Assembly: GCA_001632435.1 (NCBI GenBank)
Contig: KV424168.1
Span: 1-13,345 of the forward strand
From: Calocera cornea HHB12733
Lineage: Eukaryota > Basidiomycota > Dacrymycetes > Dacrymycetales > Dacrymycetaceae
Reading direction: 5' to 3'
Length of the DNA: 13,345 bases
Shown here piece by piece: positions 1 through 9,025 of this stretch. The notes beneath the pieces were generated by a model. That model ran no database searches, was not told the DNA's origin, and was given only the letters and a program-made list of their open reading frames with translations. A program made the position numbers and the translations under genes. Position 1 is the first letter of the stretch. Each line of letters opens with the position of its first letter.

Positions 1-1225
1 CAGTTCCAGCTTATGTAAGCTAGGGACGCGACGCAGAGCGAAAATTGTGCAGCCTGCCTAATCCCAATCTTCATTCGTGCCTCATACCTCTAACACAGGA
101 TAGGTAGCTATTTAAACTAATGCCAGGGCGCACGGACCTCTCGCACGGGCCAGGTCCCTTATCAGATGGCGCTCCTTTTCTCCACTATATCTCCCGGTAA
201 CTATGGGAACACATAGTATGCGGAGTTCAGTAATACTTGAGAACCACATGTGAGGGAGGCGCCTGGAAGCCAGTGTAGAGGAAACTTGCTGGAAAATGCA
301 GGGAGAACGGAAGGAGGCATGCAAGGCCTGTGCTGGACAAAGGCTGCTGAAAAATGGGGGATGGATGCAGGATAACTGCCAAAAAAGAAGGGTATCTGGA
401 TGCGGTTTGGCTGGTAGATGCAGGATGGCTGAATTTTTGTTATACAAATGGATTTTTGTCCCATATCTCACGTCATAGGCATCCGCCCCTGATATCAAGG
501 GACCATCGGTGCGAGATGGATCGGATTAGTTCCCAGTGACAACTCGGCGCTTGGTCTGAGAATCTTGAGGATTGCTCGTGTCGTTACGAGGTAGATAAAC
601 AGTATCTAAGCGATGTGCCTGCGTAAGTAACAGCTGGAGATGGCGCAACGCCTCGATCAACGCCCTGACAAAACGCGTCTGTGTTGACGCGTTCGGGACC
701 CTGCATGGCCACTGTAGGACCCCACAGTGACGCTGATGCGGCTAGTACCGAGCTGCTCGCCGTCCCGTGCAGCAGCACTGGAGCTTCTGTCGTCATGTCA
801 GCATGTATCATATCGGCCACCAAACAATACTACCTCCCTATCTCCCTCCCTACTTTCCTTGAATAACAACTCTGTCAATTGCTCCGAACTACCTCGTGAC
901 GAATTGGACTCACATCTCTAGCTAAATTGACGCCCCGGACCCTCAGAAGACCGCAGACGATGGGGCTTCCGTGCGCCTCGCTCCATGCTAGCTCCACACA
1001 AGTGTGGAGTACCCGGGTCGCTTTATCTGAAAGAGGGACGCTGTGCCTGGAAGCGGTGCCTCTGCCGTTTCAGGGCAGAGATTCGTCGTCCGGCCCTCCG
1101 CTCAGTGTAACGTAACGCGTCCGAGGACCGTCGAACCCCGCCTTTCACTCACCCTCGTCCACCCCTCGGCGCGAAGGATCATTGCTAAGAGGGCCGACTC
1201 TAGCATACCTGAAGTATGGTGCGCA
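1..1225. other. left flank without a supported gene
   Basis: No open frame here resembles a known protein, and none can be joined by plausible introns into a longer one. The longest frames (about 128 codons on the minus strand near 112-498 and about 79 codons at 584-823) are low-complexity and overlap several competing frames. There is a pyrimidine-rich stretch near 830-860 and two short inverted repeats (992-1009 and 1060-1080) before the receptor gene. The right part probably contains the promoter and 5' UTR of that gene, but no TATA box or other core promoter element could be identified with confidence. Confidence 0.5.
992..1009. repeat. perfect inverted repeat upstream of the NLR gene
   Basis: CTCCACAC and GTGTGGAG form an 8-bp perfect inverted repeat with a 2-nt centre (AA), about 220 bp before the proposed start codon. 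A second, weaker one lies at 1060-1080 (CTCTGCC ... GGCAGAG, 7-nt loop). Either could be a binding site for a dimeric regulator or chance. Only the symmetry is visible. Confidence 0.4.
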
Positions 1226-4200
1226 ATGGAGAAGCCCGCAAGAACCAGGAGCGGTCAGCTTCGAGGTACAGTTGTACTGGTATGTGCTACTCGCCGTCTG
1301 CTGCGAGTCCGTTGCTCACGGGGAATAGGCGCCCTTGTGCAAGGCCTGACTAGAAGAAGTTTGTTCAAGTCCAAGGCACAGTACTCCATCAAAGTGACGA
1401 TTGGTGGAAAGGATGTATGGGAGAGTGAAGTGTGTATGTCGAAGAGGAGCACGGTCGACTGGCGCGTCGACGCCGATAAGCCCGCGTTGTGCGTACAAGC
1501 AACCCCTCCCTTCATGATCGTTACTCATGAGAATGCAGCGAATGTACGTCGAGCTCAAATATACAAGTGACGCTGTACAAGAATCACAGTTCGAAACCAG
1601 TGGAGGTGCTGGATAACACGTCTCTGTCTCTTCCCAGCTGGCTTGAAAGAGAGGATGGTGCGCAAATCCGTCGCTCTTCCAATAGCTCATACTAAACCCC
1701 AACAGCCCCCATACCCAAGCCCATACCGGGAGGGCAAGCCACTGAACCCATTTATGTTCAACTCTTCTTCACCCGCAGCGACGAGACCGTCGCGAATGTA
1801 GGAGGGGGTGGTCAGCTGCACCAAACGATGGAAGCCACCAATGCATACGCCGCGGATGCATTGAATACTGACCGAATCGACACGATCACAAGCACGGTTG
1901 ATAACATCAACGGGCTCGCAAAGTCGACGGGCGATATTGCCAGTGCTGTCACGCCCTTGCTCAAGAATCTTGCCTGGTTCATGGACGCGATGGACGTGGT
2001 AACGGAGGTGCGAATACGGCACCGTCTTAATAAGGTTTCTTTCGTCTTACCTCTCTCTCAGGTTCATCCTGCTGCCAAAGCAGCCTGGTCTGTGATCTCT
2101 GAGGTCTACAAGGTGAGGATCTGACGCTTTGGACTCGGAGCACCGACTGACGGCCCCTCAGTTGATCAAGAAACAGCAAGAGTTGGACGGCAAGATCCAG
2201 GACTTACTACTGAAGATGAATGACACCTACGACTTGGTGTGTGATGCTCAAGAGCTGAGAACAGTCCGAGACGATCCTGGCACCTTCCAAGGACGCGAGC
2301 GAGCGTTAACGCGACTTTGCGAGCAGACGGAGGAATGTGGACGATTCATTATGAAGTATGCTCAAGAGCCAAGGTTCTGTAGGTATTGCTTACCTCGTCA
2401 ATTGACTCAATCTGACGTCGTAACAGTTCGGCGACTCGCCAAGAACATCACGGCTGACGTTGACAAGCAGCTCACGCGGTATAGCAACCGCCTGGACGCG
2501 CTCCAGCTGGCTTTTCGAGCCGGAACACTGCTGCACACCGAAATCGTGACAGATCAAACTCTAGAAGAGCTCAAAGCCCACGGTACGTGAATGGGTCTAT
2601 CTTGCCGTAGATCTATCTCATCGGCATCTAGTGATTGATACTGATGTGCGGAAGATACCATCTGTTGACGGGGCCGGATATGAACCTCGGAAACAATGCC
2701 TCGAACACACTCGTCAAGCCTTGCTCGACGACATAGCAATTTGGGCGAGCGATGACTCGGAAAACACGGAGCGAGCCTATATCCTCATGGGGCCGGTTGG
2801 CACAGGCAAATCCACGATTGCTCACACAGTCGCTGGCCTCTTCCGCGACATGGATAGGCTAGGAGCATCATTCTGCTTCGATTCAAAAAGCGCAGAAAAG
2901 CGAACGCCAGTCGACCTTTTTCGCAACGTGTCGCGCGCTCTAGCTGGTTATGATACTGCGTTCAAGACTGCCTTGTGGACGGAGCTCGGAGAAGAGAGAC
3001 TGTATACAACCCGAGATATCAAGGAGCAATTCGATATGTTCATCTTTCGGCCGGCAAAGAAGCTCTTGCTGAATGATTCGATTTTGATTATGGTGGATGG
3101 CCTCGACCAAAGCGGGACAGCGCAGGAACGTCAAGAACTAATCTCTATCATCCGAGATTCGTTGAAGGAACTGCCCGCTACTGTTCGAATCCTCGTCACT
3201 TGTCGCGCAGAGAGGGACTTCAACCAGGCGTTCCCCGAATCGACGACTGATGTCATCGTACAACAAATGCCCACACTTCAAGACGATCCTTTACTGCGGA
3301 GCGATATCTTCCAGTATGTTCAACATCAACTGGCACCGGTTCTTGTCGGCCTGCCTGAGAACACCTGTGCAAGTCTGGCTGACGGCTCGGAAGGCTTGTT
3401 TCAATGGGCCGCCGTCGCTTGTCAGTATATCTCGGATAAAACATTCAACGAAGCACCATCCGTACGGTATAATCAGGTCATGAAGCACGCCAATACTGGC
3501 CTTTATGGTTTGTACGATGGTATTCTGTCTCAACTTCTCAACCCCAACCCAGATTCTTCGAATAAGAATATCAAAGAGAAAGCTGCAAAAGATCTGCGCG
3601 ACTTCAAGGCTATCATGGGCTTCGTATTGGCGTCCGTAGAGCCGCTCTCCATCAATGCGATCGCCACTCTTCTGGGAAGCTTGGTCTCAGAGCAACATTT
3701 GCAGGTGTATCGTATACTTCCTTTTCTCGGATCTCTTCTCAGCGGAGTAGGCGAAAATACGACTCCCATCAGGCCGCTACACTCCTCCTTCGTCGAATTC
3801 CTTCAAGATAACGACGATGAAGCCGTATATTCGATTAATATTGTGGATCACCACGAGCGTTTCACCATGGCGTCCCTATGCCTCCTTTCGAGCGAGTTGC
3901 ACTTTAATATGGGTCGCCTGAGGACGTCATACCTTCTTAATAGCGACGTTATTTCGAAAATGGAAGTAAACTCCAGAGTACCAGAGGCGCTGTTGTATGC
4001 CTGCAAATACTGGGGCTTTCATCTATCGAAATCTGGTCAAGGTTACGAGAAATCCGTCTCCGGATTGGTCCGTGATCTATTTCTCAAAAACTTCTTGTTC
4101 TGGCTGGACACGGCAAGCACTGCGGGTGTAGTGTCAAGCGTCATCAATTGTATTGCGGTATCGTTGAACCGAATTCAAGTAAGTCGCGTTCCGCAGTTTG

Positions 4201-6625
4201 AGACAGACCTGCTACTTACTAGGATTAGGGTCTTGGGGATGACGTATACAATGCAGCCCTTCGTGGCCTTCAGTTCCTGCGTGCGTTTGCCGACCCAATA
4301 GCCGACTCGGCTTCCCACATCTATCTGTCGGCAGTGATATGGGCGCCGGCAACATCGACAACCGTCAATATCTATCGACAAACACACATGCGCACGGCTC
4401 AAGTATATTCAGGCCAGCTGGCTGCTCTGCCAACGCTGAAGCGTATAATAAGCCAACACGAAGAAGGCATTGCGTCGGTCGCATTCTCGCATGACGGCAG
4501 GTGGATCGTATCAGGCTCACTTGACAAGACCATTCGAGTGTGGGACGCTGAATTTGGAACTGCGATGTGCGATCCACTCAGGGGCCACACGTCCCGCGTG
4601 AGGTGCGTTGCCTTCTCGCATGATGGCAAGCGAATTGTTTCCTGCTCTGCCGACAACACCATACGTATCTGGGATGGAAAGAATGGGACAGCGATCGGGA
4701 AGCCACTGACAGGCCACGACGGCTGGGTCAGGTCGGTTGCTTTCTCTCAGGATGGAAAGCGAATTGTGTCAGGCTCAACGGACAGAACAATTCGAATTTG
4801 GAATGCGAGTGAGGGAACCATGGAAGGCAGCCCCTTGACGGGCCATAGCGCTCCCGTCCGATCAGTTGCTTTTTCCCCAGATGGTAGCCACATTGTCTCT
4901 GGTTCCGGTGATGGGACGATCCTGTTGTGGGATCTGCGCACCCCCACGAGGCAGGGAAATCCCTTGGAGGGCCATTCCGGCGGCGTTACGTCTGTTTCCT
5001 TCTCGCAAGATGGAAAACATATTATATCTGGCTCGGAGGATACCACCGTTCGGATCTGGAATGTACGCACAAGGAAATCCCGAGGAGAACCCCTGACGGG
5101 TCACACGGGAGCGATTACATCAGTTTCATTGTCGCAGGATGGAACTCGTATCGTGTCAGGCTCGGGAGATATGACAATTCGAGTGTGGGATGCAAACACC
5201 GGCACTTCGATAGGAGAGCCCTTGAGAGGTCATCTGGATTGGGTTATGTCGGTGGCCTTTTCGCAGGACGGCACCCAAATCGTGTCAGGTTCTGAGGATG
5301 GCACAATCAGAGTCTGGGACGCCTATGCAGAGACGACTACCGAGGACCCGTCTTCATCCCATGCTGAGGGTGTGCGTTCTGTCGCCTTTTCGCCGGATGG
5401 CAAGCGCATTGTCTCGGGGTCACGTGACCGCACAGTTCGAGTCTGGAATGCCAAGACAGGGGCAGCAATTGGCGAACCCTTGGTCGAACATCAGCTCGCA
5501 GTTGCCTCCGTCGTCTTTTCACCGAACGGCAAGTTGATCGTGTCGGGTTCTGAAGACAGCACTCTGCGTCTTTGGGATGCGGAGACGCTTGTGGCGATTG
5601 GTGAACCATTCAGGAGCCACAGGGACCGGGTCCACTCAGTCGCTTTCTCGCCTAACAACAAACGGATTGCGTCTGCTTCTTTCGACCGCACGATTAGGAT
5701 TTGGGATGTAGAGACGCGCGAAGCAATTGGCGAGCCATTGAGAGGACATAAGGATTGGGTGCGTTCCGTGGCGTTCTCCCCAATTGGGCGGGGCGCCCGG
5801 ATCGTTTCAGGCTCGGACGACAGGACTGTTCGCATCTGGGATGTGTTGACTGGGCGAGAGGTCTGTGATCCACTGATCGGACACGACCACTGGGTCCGGT
5901 CCGTCGCCTTCTCGCCAGATGGCACGCGGATTGTGTCCGGCTCGGACGACAAGACCATTCGGATCTGGAATGCCGAGGACGGAACAGCGGTGGGCAAGCC
6001 ACTGTTGGGTCACAAGAGTGTCGTCACCTCAGTCTCCTTCTCCCCGGACGGCAAACGGATTGTGTCCGGCTCGGCCGACGAGACCATTCGAATGTGGGAC
6101 GCGGGGACTCACGAGCTAATAGGTGCGCCCCTGACTGAACAAGATGGTTGGATCTCCTCGATCGCATTCTCACCCGACGGCCGGTGGATCGTGTCAGGCT
6201 CAGATGATAAGACGATTCGGGTCTGGACTGCAGAGATTGATGAACAGTCCGACGCGACAGAGCAAGCAGCCCCGGGCCAATTGCTGTCAAATGGTGCCAT
6301 TCAAAACGACTCGGTCCCGGTTGAGGAAGACAACGACCTTCGCATCCGAGCCTGGAACAACTGCTGCTTCTCCCTCTCCCCGCGCAAGGCCCATCAGCTG
6401 AGACAGCTCTACGATCCTGGCATGGTGCCCATCCGGCTGGATCGCAAGACGGGCTGGATCCTAGGCAACGAGAGGGACCGCATTCTCTGGGTTCCTCCGT
6501 ACCTCATCGATCGGCTCTCCTTAGGCGCGCTGCAGATGGTCATTCCAGGACCAGCAATACAAGTCGATCTGAGCAGGTTTGTCCATGGAGAGGAGTGGAC
6601 GAAATGCTGGATCGGCCCTCCTTAA
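1226..6625 (+). CDS. NLR-like STAND receptor: C2-like / helical / NACHT / 14 x WD40
   Basis: Probable cytosolic immune or incompatibility receptor. Proposed exons: 1226-1283, 1344-1488, 1539-1657, 1706-2007, 2062-2112, 2162-2378, 2427-2582, 2632-4178, 4229-6625. All phases match, giving 1663 residues. Residues 1-132 look C2-like (KSKAQYSIKVTIGGKDVWES; VTLYKNHS; PIYVQLFFTRS). Residues 145-345 are helical, and the FIMKYAQEPRFFRRLAKNI stretch resembles MLKL/HeLo-type bundles of agaricomycete proteins. The NACHT has P-loop GPVGTGKST (403-411), Walker B ILIMVDGLDQ (500-509) and sensor-like VRILVTCRAERD (534-545). A linker with HIYLSAVIWAP leads to the WD40 array (941-1537). The tail has GWILGNE, LWVPP and VDLSRFVHG, as in other agaricomycete WD40 proteins. 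The start is the least certain part: an out-of-frame ATG at 1216 with strong donor GTATGT at 1280 and acceptor 1328 gives a different N-terminus, about 1670 residues. NACHT-WD40 identity is firm; the C2 and bundle calls are inference. Confidence 0.9.
4457..6247 (+). repeat. fourteen in-frame WD40 repeats (129-bp period)
   Basis: Fourteen consecutive units start with His (Gln in the last) and follow the pattern H-x3-V-x-S-V-A-F-S-x-D-G-x2-I-V-S-G-S-x-D-x-T-I-R-x-W-D. Each is 43 residues, except unit 11, which has two extra residues at the Asp-Gly turn (PIGRGAR, near 5780-5800). Fourteen units are enough for two seven-bladed propellers. Framework residues are nearly constant, while the three residues after His differ between units (EEG, TSR, DGW, SAP, SGG, TGA, LDW, AEG, QLA, RDR, KDW, DHW, KSV, DGW). 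Units 12 and 13 share an identical 19-mer exactly 129 bp apart (5927-5945 and 6056-6074). In fungal HET-D/E/R-type receptors such arrays form the ligand-recognition surface. Confidence 0.95.
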
Positions 6626-6850
6626 GGTGCGACTCTGGTCCATCTAGCTTCAGTCTCGCGTCTCTGAACGTAGAGATAGCAGATCGCGCTTCTCTGCAAA
6701 GGGAGCGAGGTACAAAGGCTCCTCAGCATGCTATCGATCATATCAAGGACAATATTCGTAGATGATGATTAGGTGCAGTAGTAGCAATGTTGTAGATCGG
6801 CGACGATGGGATGGGTAGCAGGTACTGTACAGTTTTGTCCACATCACTTT

Positions 6851-6882
6851 CTGACGGAGGCATGTCCCTGACGGAGGCATGT
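6851..6882. repeat. 15-bp tandem direct repeat
   Basis: CTGACGGAGGCATGT occurs at 6851-6865 and again at 6868-6882, a 17-bp period. It is a small local duplication, possibly a footprint or replication slippage. No element is bracketed by it. Confidence 0.7.
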
Positions 6883-8196
6883 TGCGCTATCAGGGCTCAG
6901 CATATCGCCACTCTAGTTCCTTCACAACTCAGGTTAGGGCGTACCCCCATCTCACACGGAGCATGCATGGCTTGTGCACAGTGTACAAATGAAAAGGACG
7001 ACGCCTTTCCGTCTACGTTCATCCTGTTTGAAATTTCCTTGTCAGAGATGCTTCATAATCGACAGAAACGGCATGCTGAAGCGTTTGCGCCTCGGCTTCG
7101 TATACCACTTATGCGTCATCCTTGTTGTCTAGAGGTGGATCGACTTGGTGAATCTAGACGCAGTCACACTTTCGTTGGCATACAGTGCAAAGAGACGATG
7201 GCAGGCGTGTCAAGCTGAAGGTGCGCCAGACCCCTTCAGGTCCAGGATACATCCACTCACGTTAGACGCAGGATTCACCATACCTGCCCCCTCGTCGTTC
7301 GCGTGCCTCTCCTGCTGGTCTCACTCGCGATGGCAGAGATAGCGATCGTCCTCCTGTCACGCATGTGCGGCATTGAGGAAGAACGGCCAGGCGGCTCCTC
7401 GCGATGTGACACTTCGCTCCTCCAATGACACTTCCAGCCGGGTCAGCAACTGGGAGTTGGATGGGGATGCGGCATGCTCCAGCTGCCGCACTCAAACGGC
7501 TCTTGTCCCGCCGGCTGCTCCGCTCGTCTGCCTGCCTGCAACAGGGGGATGGCGCTTGTAGAGGGGATGGAAGTGGATCACGAGCTGCCTTTGGCATCTG
7601 AAAGCTCAGGACAACGGCGTTGGGCGAGAGACGGCAACTCTGATGACCCGTGCTGGCCCGAGTCCATGCCCGCCAGGCCCCCAGATGGACCAGCTGATGG
7701 AGTGATATTAGGCAATCGGCGAGTGCTTCTGGAAGGAGGGGAGTAGGACATGAGATGTATGTGCGTGCAGGGATTACTGGTCGCCGGCTGGCATGGGGAC
7801 TGCGAGGTGCGCATCTCATTCCAGGCAGAGCTAGTGGTGCTGACTGCTTGCTGTCAGGGCTGCTGCAGGTCGACCGCTGGTTCGACGGAGAAGTGTTTCC
7901 TTCGAGAGCGTAAGCGTTGCAGGCGGCTAGTTCAGGTCCGCATGTCCCGCTCTAGCATATGCACATCTAATCTCACGCATATCTAGCAGCAACCGGGAAC
8001 TAGCGCCAATACTACACTGTCTATGTGCAATGTGCCGATTCCTGCAAAGGGGGGATGTTGCAAGAATGGGCAAACGGTGACACCACGCATTCCAGCTCGG
8101 CGTGTGTCCAACTGCTCTGGCTGCGAACAATGTCGTGACGATTGTGATAGATCATCCAAGAATGGTTTGGACTTGGGTGGCGGAGTAGGAGTGGAT

Positions 8197-8223
8197 GGGT
8201 CAGGGCTGGTATGGGTTGATGGG
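8197..8223 (+). other. putative G-quadruplex motif
   Basis: Four GGG runs at 8197-8199, 8203-8205, 8213-8215 and 8221-8223 are separated by loops of 3, 7 and 5 nt, which fits the G3+N1-7 rule. The surrounding plus strand (about 8160-8260) is strongly G-rich, with further GGG/GGGG runs just downstream. It is intergenic and its function is unknown. Confidence 0.5.
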
Positions 8224-8526
8224 CAAGTGAGCTTGGAAGGGCAAGGGGTTGGTGCCATTGTTGTTCGACTACAAGGCCCAATGCAATGCAACAGTTAACG
8301 AGCAGTACGCCCCTAAATCAGCGTTTGTGATGACTATCCCCGCATGTCATCTGTAGACGACGACAGTGCACGGGTTCAGGTCTCAACGACTCCCATCACC
8401 TGTACACGGTTTTCGATTCTATCCAATGTGTCGTCCGGAGAGCGCCCACCGGTATGTGCGCAAGTTGACGTGGGCAGTAAGCGAGTGCCAAGCAATACTT
8501 CGGAACTGGCGATCTTCATGTCGATA

Positions 8527-8940
8527 TCATTGTTTCTCCTTCCCGGAATCCTTCAAGCTATCCCATGCTGATATCAGTCCAATGTTCGTGCATGCGGCAA
8601 TAAACATCGCAATGCGCACCTCCCAGTCCTCCAACCGCCAGCCAACTTGGTCCGTCTCAACCTCCCTCCGCCCCTCATGCATGAACTCGAGTATCCCAAG
8701 GCACCTCATCTTGAATCCAGCATCACGCAGGTTGTTAAAAAACCATTGTCATTCTCGCGCACCGCTTGCACGAGGTTCGTGCACCTACGGACCAGGCAGC
8801 GAAACTGGTCCACATTGCTCCGTTCGAGGTGATGTTCACGTCTGTCTCTCGCACTAGACAAAACGACCACACGCCCCGTTCTTGTACATGGAGCGGGCGC
8901 TACTGCAGCCGGTGCATCTGGATGAAATGTCGCCATTGTC
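8527..8940 (-). pseudogene. frameshifted remnant of an unrecognised helical protein
   Basis: Two adjacent minus-strand frames read as one protein-like sequence. The upstream frame ends near 8748 (RSNVDQFRCLVRRC, LVQAVREND). The downstream frame, open from 8748 to the stop at 8527, reads FFNNLRDAGFKMRCLGILEF, HEGRREVETDQVGWRLEDWE and FIAACTNIGLISAWDSLKD. They are one base out of phase across a run of six A/T at 8737-8742, so a single-base loss there is the simplest explanation. A possible 50-nt intron lies at 8854-8903 (GTAGCG ... TTTTGTCTAG), preceded by a short exon piece. No start codon is convincing. The charged, alternating hydrophobic pattern suggests alpha-helices, but I do not recognise the family. 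It could be a decayed gene, a partial duplicate or an assembly error in a homopolymer. It lies just downstream of the PIG-A stop, on the same strand. Confidence 0.42.
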
Positions 8941-9025
8941 GTCCTGCAGTGCAGGCAGGGTGAGTGCTATAATCGACGGCAGAAAGCGCCCCGTTCTCTT
9001 CGGGCAGGGTGATGCATGGCGGTCG

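Larger units (their letters stand above)
6626..8526. other. intergenic region between receptor and downstream remnant
   Basis: About 1.9 kb with no gene I can support. The first part should contain the 3' UTR and terminator of the receptor. Several open frames exist, the longest about 185 codons on the minus strand at 7262-7819, but they are rich in Ser, Arg, Ala and Pro, show no motif and overlap competing frames. A plus-strand frame at 8023-8298 is Cys-rich (CSGCEQCRDDC) but ends in a Gly/Val-rich stretch that simply reflects a G-rich DNA tract. A tandem duplication (6851-6882) and a G-quadruplex motif (8197-8223) lie here. Confidence 0.5.

Noticed and set aside
112..498. 128-codon minus-strand frame at the left edge
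   Set aside because: It has no recognisable motif, and another minus-strand frame overlaps it; nothing supports expression.
5491..6290. Long minus-strand open frames across the WD40 array (up to 168 codons)
   Set aside because: They repeat with the 129-bp WD40 period and are antisense shadows of the repeat codons.
7262..7819. 185-codon open frame on the minus strand
   Set aside because: Composition is Ser/Arg/Ala/Pro-rich with no motif or domain, no splice partners fit, and several opposite-strand frames of similar quality overlap it in GC-rich DNA.
8023..8298. Cys-rich 91-codon plus-strand frame, possibly a small secreted protein
   Set aside because: It has no signal peptide, the cysteine spacing matches no family I recognise (not hydrophobin-like), and the Gly/Val-rich second half is explained by the G-rich DNA tract.
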